In this document: positions 27,759 to 36,144 of the stretch, piece by piece | Position numbering within the stretch: position 1 is the stretch's first letter | Layout: every line of letters begins with the position of its first letter | NCBI GenBank assembly: GCA_016713275.1 | Contig: JADJPL010000001.1 | Span: forward strand, 1 to 64,000 | DNA: 64,000 nucleotides | Direction: 5' to 3' | Source: Haliscomenobacter sp. | Lineage (GTDB): Bacteria > Bacteroidota > Bacteroidia > Chitinophagales > Saprospiraceae | Position numbers and translations under genes: made by a program | The notes under the pieces: model-generated | Database searches by the model: none | The model's input: the letters and a program-made list of their open reading frames with translations, nothing else | Told to the model about the DNA's origin: nothing

Positions 27759-29864
27759 ATGAAACCCGGATATCTGCTTGTAGTGCTGTTCCTTCTCCTG
27801 GGCGCTCCTTCCTGGTCCCAGACCGGAATGATGACCATGGAGGCCGTCAAATCCTACCCGTTTCCGAACGAACTCACGGCTGCCGCAACCGGTTCCCGCA
27901 TTGCCTGGGCGTTCAATGAGCAAGGGCAGCGAAATATCTACGTTGCGGAAGGCCCGGACTTCAAGGCGCGCCGCCTCACCCAATACCTGACCGACGACGG
28001 GCAGGAACTCACCTCGGTTGCCCTGTCTCCCGACGGCAACTGGGTCGTCTATGTCCGGGGCGGAGACCACGGTTCCAACTGGGACGATCACGTTGCGGTC
28101 AACCCGGCGTTTAGCCCAACCCCTCCCAAGGTCCAGATCTGGAGCGTGCCGTTTGCCGGCGGAGAGCCCAAACTACTGGGCGATGGCGAAGAGCCGGTGG
28201 TTTCTCCAAGAAGCGATCAGATCGCGTTTGTCAAGGGAGGGCAAATTTTTACTGCTGCGATCGATGGTTCCAGTCCCGCCAAGGTCCTGTTCACCGCCCG
28301 GGGCTCAAATGGCTCGCCGGTGTGGTCGCCCGACGGCAGCCGGATCGCGTTCCAATCCAACCGGGGAGACCATGCGTTTATTGGCGTGTACTCCCATGCC
28401 GATAGCCCTATCGTTTGGATCGACCCCCAATATAAGCGGGACGGGTCGCCGCGTTGGTCGCCCGACGGGAAAAAACTGGCGTTCATCCGCACCAATGGCG
28501 GAGGTGGCGAACCCGATTCCCTGCTCGTGCGCCGGCATACGCCCTGGATGATCCTAACCGCAGATGCGTCCACCGGGCAAGCGCAAAAAATCTGGGAAGC
28601 GCCGAAGACCCTGCCGGGGTCGGTTCCCAATACCCATGGAGGTACTAATCTGCATTGGGCCGCTGGAAGAATCGTTTTCCTCTCCTATATGGATGGATGG
28701 CCGCACCTGTACTCCCTGCCCGAACAAGGCGGAGCGCCGCTCCTGCTCACCCCCGGCAATTTCATGTGCGAATACATCCGGCTGAGTCCCGACCGCAAAT
28801 GGCTGCTCTGCGCCGCCAACGCCGGTACGGACCCTCTCGACATCGACCGCCGCCACGTCATCCGGGTGGCCGTCGACAAAGCCAATATGCAGGTCATGAC
28901 GCCGGGCGCCGGCCTGGAGTGGACCCCGGTAGCGACTGGCGATGGAAAGTCTATTGCCCTCATCAGCGCCACGGCGCAACGCCCGCCCCTGCCGGCGGTC
29001 ATGCCCTTCAACGGGGGCGCCATCAAACTGGTTGGTCAGGACCGCATGCCTGCTACCTACCCGGAGAAAGAACTGGTGCAGCCGAAACAGGTGGTCTTTA
29101 AATCTCCGGACGGCGTGACCGTCCATTGCCAGCTCTTTGAAAAACCCGGAGGGCCCGCAAAAAAACCGGCAGTCATTTTTGTACACGGAGGCCCACCCCG
29201 CCAAATGCTGCTCGGCTGGCATTATTCCGACTACTATTCCAATGCTTACGCCATGAACCAATACCTGGCGAGTCGGGGGTTTGTGGTGCTGAGCGTCAAC
29301 TACCGCCTGGGCATCGGCTATGGGTATGCGTTCCACAACGCAGAAAACGCGGGCTCCAACGGGGCTTCCGAATACATCGACGTCAAAGCTGCCGGCGATT
29401 GGCTGGCCCAGCAACCTCAGGCCGACTCCAAACGCATTGGGATTTACGGCGGCTCCTATGGCGGCTATCTGACCGCCCTCGCTCTGGGGCGCGACTCCAA
29501 ACTGTTCGCCGCGGGAGTAGATATCCACGGCGTGCACGACCGCACCGTCGAACGGGTCCGTAATCTGGTGCTTCCCGACAAATACGAGCGCGCGCCGGAT
29601 GCAGGCCGCGCCCTTCAAGTCGCCTGGGAATCATCGCCCGTTTCGTCGGTAGATACCTGGACATCCCCGGTGTTGATCATCCACGGCGACGACGACCGCA
29701 ATGTGCGCTTCAGCCAAAGCACCGATCTGGTAGCGCGGCTCGAGAAAAAGGGCGTTCCCATGGAAACCATGGTCGTCGTCGACGATACCCACCACTTTAT
29801 GATGCATGCCAACTCGGTGAAGGTAAATAAAGCGGTGGCTTCGTTTTTTGAACGAAAGCTTTAG
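27759..29864 (+). CDS. Secreted S9 family peptidase (prolyl oligopeptidase / dipeptidyl peptidase type)
   Basis: 701 residues. The signal peptide ends near PSWSQT. The N-terminal part is a TolB/WD40-like propeller (LSPDGNWVVYVRGGDHGSNW, GSPVWSPDGSRIAFQSNRGD, SPRWSPDGKKLAFIRTNGGG). The C-terminal alpha/beta-hydrolase has KPAVIFVHGGPPRQMLLGWH, the nucleophile RIGIYGGSYGGYLTALALGR, the acid VLIIHGDDDRNVRFSQSTD and the histidine DDTHHFMMHA. Such enzymes release di- or oligopeptides in the periplasm, supporting peptide-based nutrition. ATG 27759 gives the signal peptide directly. A neighbouring nuclease precursor (29963) fits a scavenging theme. Confidence 0.92.
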   Translation: MKPGYLLVVLFLLLGAPSWSQTGMMTMEAVKSYPFPNELTAAATGSRIAWAFNEQGQRNIYVAEGPDFKARRLTQYLTDDGQELTSVALSPDGNWVVYVRGGDHGSNWDDHVAVNPAFSPTPPKVQIWSVPFAGGEPKLLGDGEEPVVSPRSDQIAFVKGGQIFTAAIDGSSPAKVLFTARGSNGSPVWSPDGSRIAFQSNRGDHAFIGVYSHADSPIVWIDPQYKRDGSPRWSPDGKKLAFIRTNGGGGEPDSLLVRRHTPWMILTADASTGQAQKIWEAPKTLPGSVPNTHGGTNLHWAAGRIVFLSYMDGWPHLYSLPEQGGAPLLLTPGNFMCEYIRLSPDRKWLLCAANAGTDPLDIDRRHVIRVAVDKANMQVMTPGAGLEWTPVATGDGKSIALISATAQRPPLPAVMPFNGGAIKLVGQDRMPATYPEKELVQPKQVVFKSPDGVTVHCQLFEKPGGPAKKPAVIFVHGGPPRQMLLGWHYSDYYSNAYAMNQYLASRGFVVLSVNYRLGIGYGYAFHNAENAGSNGASEYIDVKAAGDWLAQQPQADSKRIGIYGGSYGGYLTALALGRDSKLFAAGVDIHGVHDRTVERVRNLVLPDKYERAPDAGRALQVAWESSPVSSVDTWTSPVLIIHGDDDRNVRFSQSTDLVARLEKKGVPMETMVVVDDTHHFMMHANSVKVNKAVASFFERKL

Positions 29865-29962
29865 CGTCCGTCCGGGAAGGAGGGGAGATTCTCTGCAATG
29901 GAGCTGTATAAAACCAGGTCCGTTTCCCCTCCAGCCCTTACCTTTGCAAAAAATACGATTCC

Positions 29963-30610
29963 ATGCGCACCCGAATACTTCTAGGTTTGGCGATTGCCCT
30001 TGCCGTTTCAGCTTGTACTCCCGAACCTACCGAGCCCGAATCCCCGGAATACCTGGGGCCAAACAACCTGGCGCTGGGGAACCCCAGCAACGCCAAAGCC
30101 GATATTACCCAGCCCGAGAATTACCTCATTACCAGGCCTCAATACGCTCTGTCGTATAACAAAACCCGGGGAATAGCCAATTGGGTAAGCTGGTACCTCA
30201 ACAAAGACTGGCTTGGAGCGTCTGACCGCCAGGACGATTTCCGCCCAGACGAAAACCTGCCGGCAAGCTGGTATAAGGTCATTAGTTCCGATTATACTGC
30301 TACAGGCTTCGACCGCGGGCATTTATGCCCCTCCGGCGACCGCACGATCACGGTAGCCGACAACAGCGCGACCTTCCTCATGACCAATATCATCCCCCAA
30401 GCGCCCGGGCACAACCAGGGCCCTTGGGCGCAATTGGAACTATATTGCCGAAAACTGGTCAACGAAGGCAACGAACTCTATATCATCATGGGTAATTACG
30501 GCTTGGGCGGCGTGGGTACCGGAGGGTACCGAGAAAAACTGGCTTCCGGGAAGATGACCGTCCCCAGGTATATCTCTTTCAACCGCCACGCAAAATTCGC
30601 TGGAGGCTAA
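29963..30610 (+). CDS. DNA/RNA non-specific endonuclease lipoprotein, C-terminally truncated
   Basis: 215 residues. The N-terminus MRTRILLGLAIALAVSAC is a lipoprotein signal with the lipobox Cys. The nuclease core has YALSYNKTRGIANWVSWYLN and the catalytic motif GFDRGHLCPSGDRT (DRGH, near residue 110), then FLMTNIIPQAPGHNQGPWAQ, which provides the Mg-binding Asn, and YIIMGNYGLG. It belongs to the NUC1 family that degrades DNA and RNA extracellularly. After GKMTVP, where the family normally continues for several strands and a helix, the protein turns into RYISFNRHAKFAGG and stops. The missing C-terminal part coincides with the heptad array starting at about 30640, so the gene was probably cut by a rearrangement there. 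Activity is doubtful. Confidence 0.8.
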   Translation: MRTRILLGLAIALAVSACTPEPTEPESPEYLGPNNLALGNPSNAKADITQPENYLITRPQYALSYNKTRGIANWVSWYLNKDWLGASDRQDDFRPDENLPASWYKVISSDYTATGFDRGHLCPSGDRTITVADNSATFLMTNIIPQAPGHNQGPWAQLELYCRKLVNEGNELYIIMGNYGLGGVGTGGYREKLASGKMTVPRYISFNRHAKFAGG

Positions 30611-30639
30611 ATTAGACGATGGGCCGGTGAATTGAGGGA

Positions 30640-30986
30640 GTAGGGATTAGGGAGCAGGGAACAGACAACAGGGCGCAGGCAACAGGCAACAGGGAGCAGG
30701 GGGCAGGCAACAGGGCGCAGGCAACAGGGGGCGCAGGCAACATGCAACAGGGAGCAGGGGGCAGGCAAAGGGATAGGGAGCAGGGGGCAGGCAACAGGCA
30801 ACAGGGGCAGGCAACAGGCAACAGGCAACAGGGCGCAGGCGCAGGCGCAGGCAACAGGCAACAGGGGGAGGGAACAGGGGCAGGGCGCAGGCAACAGGGG
30901 TAGGGAGCAGGGGGCGCAGGCAACAGGGGTAGGGAGCAGGGGGCAGGCAACAGGGAGTAGGGAGCAGGGCGAGCCTGCTCCCTACT
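30640..30986. repeat. Heptanucleotide tandem array (GGCAACA / GGGAGCA type)
   Basis: About 45 degenerate 7-base units of the form GGCAACA, GGGAGCA, GGGGGCA and GGGCGCA fill the gap between the truncated nuclease and the response regulator. The minus strand contains long stop-free frames of Pro/Cys/Leu that are produced by the repeat and are not genes. The right end folds into a terminator-like hairpin. Confidence 0.8.
30956..30986 (-). terminator. Hairpin at the 3' end of the kinase/response regulator operon
   Basis: A perfect 13-bp stem, AGTAGGGAGCAGG / CCTGCTCCCTACT, with loop GCGAG. It is made of the last heptad units and begins directly after the stop codon of the receiver gene. There is no T run, so termination is inferred from position. 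Confidence 0.5.
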
Positions 30987-31466
30987 TCAATACTTCCTCA
31001 ATTTTTGATACAGCGTTTCCTGATCCATCCACTTCAGGTAAGGTTGGTAATCGATACCGGACTCCAGGATGTATTCCGTCAGGAGTTTACGGACGTATCC
31101 CTGGAGTTTTTCTTTATCCCAGGGTTTGGCGATGTACCGGTCAACGGCTGCATTGTTGATGGCGTTGATGGTGTCGGCATGGGTAGCCAATCCTGTGAGG
31201 AGCAGCTTTTTGGTATTGCGGAAGCGTTCATCCTGATGGAGTTCCACCAAAAAATCGATGCCGTTTTTATCGGGCATTACGTGGTCGGAAATAACTACCG
31301 CCAGGTGAAGGCCGGCGTCGTAAATATCTTCGATCACGGTGATGGCCTCAGCGACCGATTCGCATTCTTCGATGGGGAACGCTTCTTCAAAAATGGCCAG
31401 GTCTTCGACCACGGCGTTCAGCACTTCGCGCTGATCTTCGATGCAGAGCAAAAATATTTTTTCCAT
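30987..31466 (-). CDS. Single-domain response regulator
   Basis: 159 residues. A receiver domain with acidic pocket LLCIEDQREVLNAVVEDL, phosphoacceptor Asp in AVVISDHVMPDKNGIDFLVE, and the conserved Lys in VDRYIAKPWDKEKLQGYVRK. A short helical C-terminus (YQPYLKWMDQETLYQKLRKY) follows; there is no DNA-binding output domain. It starts 3 bases after the histidine kinase stop, so the kinase is its likely phosphodonor. Output is probably by protein contact, or by relay to another protein. Confidence 0.9.
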   Translation of the reverse strand: MEKIFLLCIEDQREVLNAVVEDLAIFEEAFPIEECESVAEAITVIEDIYDAGLHLAVVISDHVMPDKNGIDFLVELHQDERFRNTKKLLLTGLATHADTINAINNAAVDRYIAKPWDKEKLQGYVRKLLTEYILESGIDYQPYLKWMDQETLYQKLRKY

Positions 31467-31468
31467 AA

Positions 31469-32818
31469 TCAGGCTGGAATTTTCACGGTGAAAACGGTCA
31501 TTCCGGGGCGGCTTTCCAATTCGATGGTTCCGTGATACGTTTCAACAATTTTTTGAACAATAGACAGGCCAAGACCAAGGCCAAAGGTCAATCCTTCCAC
31601 TTTGGTCGTAACATTGGGCTGAAAGATCCTGGACTTGAGTTCTTCCGGAATCCCGGGGCCGTTGTCCTGGATTTGAATCATGATCTGTCCTTCTTCGTAT
31701 TTGGAGCGGATGGTAATTTTCCCTTTTGACGTGCGGGTGGACACCACGGCTTCTGCGGCGTTTTTAATCAGGTTGATCCACACCTGCACCCAATCGCTGG
31801 GGTTAACGGAAAGGAGGGGCAATGTGCCCAATTGCAAGTCGAGCTGGAGCGTCTTGGTCAGGTTTTTAACGATCGCCAAAGCGCCCTGGATCGTTTGGTT
31901 CAGGTTGGTCGGTTGGGGCTGGATTCGGGTAGCAGCCCCGAGTTGTTGAACGGAGGCGACTACTTTGGCGGCATGTTCCGAGGCGTGGAGCATGTCGTTA
32001 AGAACCCGCCCGGTTTCGAAGTAGTAGGAGATCCGTTCGATGTATTGGGGAAGGTTGCGGCCAAACCGCTCCAGGTTCTCGTTGCTGATGCCGGTTTTGG
32101 CCAGGTTTTTGGATTGGTTGGCCGACAATTGGAATCTGGACTCCAACTCGCGGCTCCGCTGGCGCACTTCGGCGCTGGAAAGCGTAATCCCGGATTCCAG
32201 GCCGATTTCAAAAAAGGGAAACATGCCGTTGCTGTCTTTCTCCGACAAATACTCCCGCATGCGATCGGCCAGCCACACCGCATTATTATTGATTACCCCA
32301 ATGGCGTTGTTGAGTTCGTGGGCCAGGCCGGCGGCCATCTGGCCCAGGGCAGCCAGTTTTTCCATCCGGGCCAGTTGTTCCCGGGCTTCTTCCCGCTCAA
32401 TAGTCAGTTGATGCGCCTGTAGCTGGCGAAGGTAAATTTCATCGACGACGGCAGGAAGGATTTGCTCGGCAAAGTCCTGATTTTCAGGCGTCCCCATCTT
32501 TAACGCGCTGCGCTCAATATAGGCTACCCGGCTAGGCTCTTCCGCGATAACGGTGGAATAGCTCCGGTGCGCGTCGGCGAAAAAACTATAGGCGCCAACG
32601 ATTTTCCCGGGCCCCGAGCGGAATATCTCGTAAGGCCGGCCTTCTTCATTCTCGATAGACCCTACGAGCAAGCCTTCCACCACCATGAACAGCCGCTCGT
32701 TATACTGCCCGGGCTGAAGCAGCTTGTCTCCTGTCTTCAGGTCTAAACAGCGGTTGGGGTCCGAGAAAAAGCGCTTTCGGAGCCACAGCGTATGGTTGCT
32801 TTCTTCCTGGTCCATCAT
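31469..32818 (-). CDS. Soluble sensor histidine kinase with cyclic-nucleotide-binding domain
   Basis: 449 residues without membrane spans. The N-terminal cNMP-binding-like beta-barrel (residues about 20-130) has LKTGDKLLQPGQYNERLFMV and GPGKIVGAYSFFADAHRSYS. A coiled segment (LTIEREEAREQLARMEKLAA) leads to the HisKA box ALGQMAAGLAHELNNAIGVI, with the phosphoacceptor His. The HATPase_c domain has N box VWINLIKNAAEAVVS, G1 IQIQDNGPGIPEELK and G2 FGLGLGLSIVQKIVETYHGT. The barrel lacks an obvious full phosphate-binding cassette, so the ligand is uncertain. It is followed by its response regulator. MITE-like copy 2 lies just upstream of the start codon and could influence its promoter. Confidence 0.9.
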   Translation of the reverse strand: MMDQEESNHTLWLRKRFFSDPNRCLDLKTGDKLLQPGQYNERLFMVVEGLLVGSIENEEGRPYEIFRSGPGKIVGAYSFFADAHRSYSTVIAEEPSRVAYIERSALKMGTPENQDFAEQILPAVVDEIYLRQLQAHQLTIEREEAREQLARMEKLAALGQMAAGLAHELNNAIGVINNNAVWLADRMREYLSEKDSNGMFPFFEIGLESGITLSSAEVRQRSRELESRFQLSANQSKNLAKTGISNENLERFGRNLPQYIERISYYFETGRVLNDMLHASEHAAKVVASVQQLGAATRIQPQPTNLNQTIQGALAIVKNLTKTLQLDLQLGTLPLLSVNPSDWVQVWINLIKNAAEAVVSTRTSKGKITIRSKYEEGQIMIQIQDNGPGIPEELKSRIFQPNVTTKVEGLTFGLGLGLSIVQKIVETYHGTIELESRPGMTVFTVKIPA

Positions 32819-32831
32819 GGTAGGTTATGCC

Positions 32832-32922
32832 ACACTACTGGACATTTTGGGAACGAGCCCTCCCAGGTTTCGCAAACCCGGTAGGGCTGGGCCCCAGGGA
32901 CGGACAAGGTCCAGTAGTCTGA
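32832..32922 (-). mobile_element. MITE-like element, copy 2
   Basis: Reverse orientation relative to copy 1. The ends are CTACTGGACATTTT and GGTCCAGTAG; the core AGGTTTCGCAAACCC forms a small hairpin. Its reverse complement aligns with 13268-13358, best in the half with GGTTTGNNAAACCTGG, CTCGTTCCCAAAATGTCCAG. It sits between the end of the SLC13 gene and the start of the kinase gene. No clear target-site duplication remains. Confidence 0.65.
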
Positions 32923-32930
32923 TGTTATCC

Positions 32931-34368
32931 TTAAATATGCGCAAAAAATCCGAATTGATTCATTCCCAACAGCATCAGGAAGAAGAGTACGAGGCCTATC
33001 CCCCCTATCAGCACCCCGGCTTTGGTCATATCCGGCACCTTGACCTCGCCCGTAGCGTGGGCCAGCGCATTCGGCGGCGTGCTTATCGGGAGCGACATCC
33101 CCAGAGAGCAGGCAAAGGTAGTCATTAACACAATGGCGCCGCTGCCTCCCATTCAGCCAGGCGCGGCAACGATACGCCCAATGCCGATACAATAGGAGAA
33201 GCAGGTTGGCGGTGGCCGTATGCGACATGAAATTCGCCATAACCAGGGCAACCACGCCGACCAGGAGCACCATAAACGCAGGCGTTAGCCCGGAAAAATC
33301 GATCGAGTGGACCAAATGCTCCGCCAGGCCGGTGCGCTCCATAGCCAGCCCCAGGGCAATACCGCCGGAAACCAGCCATAATACCTCCCAGCTTATCTGC
33401 TTGAGGTCTTCCTTGTTGATAATATTCAGGACTAAAAAGACCGCTACCGGAACCAGCGCAATGGTATACGAATTAATCCCGTGGAGGACATCTGTCAGCC
33501 ACAACAGAATGGTAGCGCCAAACGTGATATATACTGCCCGGGTTTTAAAATTCGACCGCGGCTTCCCGGGAACCTTCAGCCGGATCTCCTTCATCTCAAA
33601 GGGAAATAACCGGCGCAGGACCAGCCAGGAAACCAACAGGATGACTGCGACAAAAGGAACAGCAAACATCATCCACTGCCCAAAACTCAGATCGATGTAG
33701 TTTAACCCGATCGCGTTGGGAGGACTGCCAATAGGCGTTCCCAATCCGCCAAGGTTTGCCGCGAAAGGAATCGCCAAAACCAAAGCCGCCCGGCCCCGGT
33801 CCTGCCGGTCAACCTCCCGCAGGATTGGACTCAGAATGGACAACATCATGGCCGTAGCGGCTGTATTGCTCATGAACATCGAGAACAGCGCGGTGATCGA
33901 CATCAGCCCCAGCATCACGGTGCTTGGATTGGCGCCGAATGGACGGAGGAGCACTGCCGCCAGTTGTACGTCCAGGCCATACTTGGTCGCCGCAATGGCG
34001 AGGAAAAATCCGCCCAGAAACAACAAAATGATCGGAGACGCCAAGGTCGCCATGATGTCTTTGTAATGCATCAATTCCCCAAAACTTCCCGGCGGCCCCT
34101 CCCTAAAGGGCAATAATGCGGTATCCGAAATCAGCAGCAATTCCAGAAAAATGACCAGTATACTGGTCGCGTAAATCGGGATGGGTTCCAGTACCCACAA
34201 CAAAGCGGCAGCAAAAAAAATGGCAATCACCCGCTGTTCGACAACCGTCAGCCCGGCAATGGGAATCCAATGGAGCGGAATAAGCAAAATAAACAGTGGG
34301 ACAAGAATGGCTACGGCAGCTTTGAGCTGCTTGGAAGAGGGTTGCCGAAGCCTTTTTTTGAAGTCCAT
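32931..34368 (-). CDS. SLC13/DASS family anion:sodium symporter, two one-base deletions
   Basis: The family imports di/tricarboxylates or sulfate with sodium at the inner membrane. About 11 spans are visible (VAILVPLFILLIPLHW, SPIILLFLGGFFLAIAATKY). NTAATAMMLSILSPI is the first SNT-like signature and NFMSHTATANLLL starts the second. In the main frame the sequence degenerates after MSHTATANLLL. Restoring one base in CTCC near 33182 gives LLLPIVSALGVSLPRLAEW, and restoring one G near 33154 gives GGSGAIVLMTTFACSLGMSL, then PISTPPNALAHATGEVKVPD to the natural stop at 32931. Both lesions are in short homopolymers, typical of consensus error or very recent decay; the unrepaired frame runs on to 32815. 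Substrate unknown. Confidence 0.8.
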
Positions 34369-34480
34369 AGGACGGCGCGATTAATGAGTTGGAAAGGTAC
34401 GAAAAACACGCCTCGATTCAGAATATTCTTTGGTTAAATTATTGTCATTTTTACACTATCTAAAAAGCCCGGAGCAATAC

Positions 34481-35269
34481 CTATTCTCCGATCAACGCCC
34501 GGTCCAGGTGCACATATCCGCCATCTACATGGATCAATTGACCGGTAGTATGGCTGGATTTTTCCGATAGCAAAAAAACGGCCATATCCGAAATTTCTTC
34601 CACGGTAGTCATCCGGTTGCCGAGCGGGATTCTCGCCCGGATTTTCTGCAGCATCGCCTCCGGGTCCGGCAGGGTATTAATCCAGCGGGCATACAAGGGC
34701 GTCCAGCACTCGGCGACGATCACGGCGTTGACCCGGATGCCGTACTTCAGCAGTTCGACCGCCCATTCGCGGGTGAGGGCATTGCGGGCGCCGTTGGCGG
34801 CGGCGTAGGCGGAGGTGCCGCCCTGGCCGGTTTCGGCTGTTTTGGAACCGATATTCACGATAGCGCCGCGCGATTCTTTAAGGTAAGGAAGCGCATGGTG
34901 CGCCAGGAGGTAATAATGCACGACGTTGCGGTGCAAGGAAGCCATGAACTGTTCATAATTTCCCTGTTCCAGGCCGATCCCGTCGTTGGCGCCGGCGTTG
35001 TTGACCAGCCCTTCGATTCGGCCGTAGCGGGCGACCGTTTCTTCCACGGCTTTCAGGCATTGAGCCGGGTCCGAGAGTTCTGCCTCAACGGCATATCCGG
35101 CGCCGCCGGATTTTTCAATAGCAGCAAGCGCTTTAAGGTTATCTGCTTGATTCCGGCCTACGATCACCGGGATCGCCCCTTCCCGGGCAAGGGCGCGGCA
35201 AATCCCTTCGCCAATGCCTTTCGCCCCGCCGGTGACGACGACGACCTTGTCCGTTAGTTGCAAATCCAT
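34481..35269 (-). CDS. SDR oxidoreductase, probable L-fucose dehydrogenase
   Basis: 262 residues. Classical short-chain dehydrogenase: the cofactor loop VVVVTGGAKGIGEGICRALA, the NNAG stretch EGLVNNAGANDGIGL, the catalytic Ser in AIVNIGSKTAETGQGGTSAY with Tyr and Lys region YAAANGARNALTRE (the usual YxxxK is YAAAN here, a deviation seen in fucose-dehydrogenase-like SDRs), and the C-terminus GQLIHVDGGYVHLDRAL. It resembles L-fucose dehydrogenases that oxidise L-fucose to L-fucono-lactone. The FAH-family hydrolase (8 bases upstream) and a second SDR form one operon with it, which together match the non-phosphorylating L-fucose route. The lactonase and dehydratase are not in the window. Confidence 0.8.
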   Translation of the reverse strand: MDLQLTDKVVVVTGGAKGIGEGICRALAREGAIPVIVGRNQADNLKALAAIEKSGGAGYAVEAELSDPAQCLKAVEETVARYGRIEGLVNNAGANDGIGLEQGNYEQFMASLHRNVVHYYLLAHHALPYLKESRGAIVNIGSKTAETGQGGTSAYAAANGARNALTREWAVELLKYGIRVNAVIVAECWTPLYARWINTLPDPEAMLQKIRARIPLGNRMTTVEEISDMAVFLLSEKSSHTTGQLIHVDGGYVHLDRALIGE

Positions 35270-35276
35270 AGGCAGG

Positions 35277-36137
35277 TTATTTTTTAAATGGCGCCACCGT
35301 TTGACGGGCTTCCCCCAAGCCCTCGATACCCAACTCTACCACATCCCCGGGCTGCAGGAAGACCGGCGGCTTGAGCCCCAAGCCGACCCCCGGCGGGGTG
35401 CCTGTGGATATGACGTCCCCGGGGAGCAGCGTCATGAATTGGCTGATATAAGCGATCAAAGCTGGAATCTTGAAAATCAGATTCCGGGTATTGCTTTTTT
35501 GCATGGGTTGGCCGTTAACCCGGAGCCACATATCCAGATTGTCCACATCGGCGACAGCGTCGGGGGTCACCAGGTAGGGGCCCATAGGGGCGAACGTATC
35601 GCACACCTTGCCTTTGTCCCAGGTACCGCCGCGTTCGAGCTGGAATTCCCGCTCCGAGAGGTCGTTGTGCAGGCAATAGCCTGCCACGTAATCCAGCGCT
35701 TCGCTCTCTTCGACATACCGGGCTTTTTGGGAAATAACCACGGCCAGTTCCACCTCCCAGTCGGTCTTTTGAGAACCCCGCGGCAGCATAATATCGTCAT
35801 TTGGCCCGGAGAAAGAGGTGTTGGATTTCATGAACAGGATGGGCTCCGCCGGTATTTCTGCGCCGGTCTCCCGGGCATGATCCGCGTAGTTGAGCCCAAT
35901 GCAAACGATTTTGGAAGGGGTGGCGAACGGCGCAGCCAACAGCTTCCCTTCGGGATGGTCTATCGGAATCAGGCCCTTTGAACTGGAATGCAATGCCTCT
36001 GCCAGGGCCTGCAGGCCCCCGTTGGCAAAAAAAGCGCCGTCGTAATCCGGGAACAACCCAGATACCCCATAGGAGCGGCCATTGTGGCGCACCCCGCATT
36101 TCAAGCTATCCCCTTCCCAATACCGAAACAAATCCAT
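35277..36137 (-). CDS. Fumarylacetoacetate hydrolase family protein, probable 2,4-diketo-3-deoxy-L-fuconate hydrolase
   Basis: 286 residues. FAH-fold C-terminal domain: KIVCIGLNYADHARETGAEI, PILFMKSNTSFSGPNDDIML, TDWEVELAVVI with the metal-binding Glu residues, GYCLHNDLSEREFQLERGGT, FAPMGPYLVTPDAVAD and LLPGDVISTGTPPGVGLGLK. In the oxidative L-fucose pathway this enzyme splits 2,4-diketo-3-deoxyfuconate into pyruvate and lactate; ureidoglycolate lyase and acylpyruvase activities exist in the same family. The pathway call depends on the two flanking SDR genes, 7 bases away on each side. Confidence 0.85.
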   Translation of the reverse strand: MDLFRYWEGDSLKCGVRHNGRSYGVSGLFPDYDGAFFANGGLQALAEALHSSSKGLIPIDHPEGKLLAAPFATPSKIVCIGLNYADHARETGAEIPAEPILFMKSNTSFSGPNDDIMLPRGSQKTDWEVELAVVISQKARYVEESEALDYVAGYCLHNDLSEREFQLERGGTWDKGKVCDTFAPMGPYLVTPDAVADVDNLDMWLRVNGQPMQKSNTRNLIFKIPALIAYISQFMTLLPGDVISTGTPPGVGLGLKPPVFLQPGDVVELGIEGLGEARQTVAPFKK

Positions 36138-36144
36138 ACGATTC

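Noticed and set aside
30612..30950. Two long minus-strand frames rich in Pro, Cys, Leu and Ala
   Set aside because: They are produced by the heptad array, which has no stop codons in those frames. Composition is unlike any protein family and the repeats vary freely at all codon positions.
32815..33150. C-terminal extension of the SLC13 carrier in the main frame
   Set aside because: The translation after the two indels is meaningless, while another frame gives the conserved last spans and stops at 32931. The extension also runs into MITE-like copy 2.
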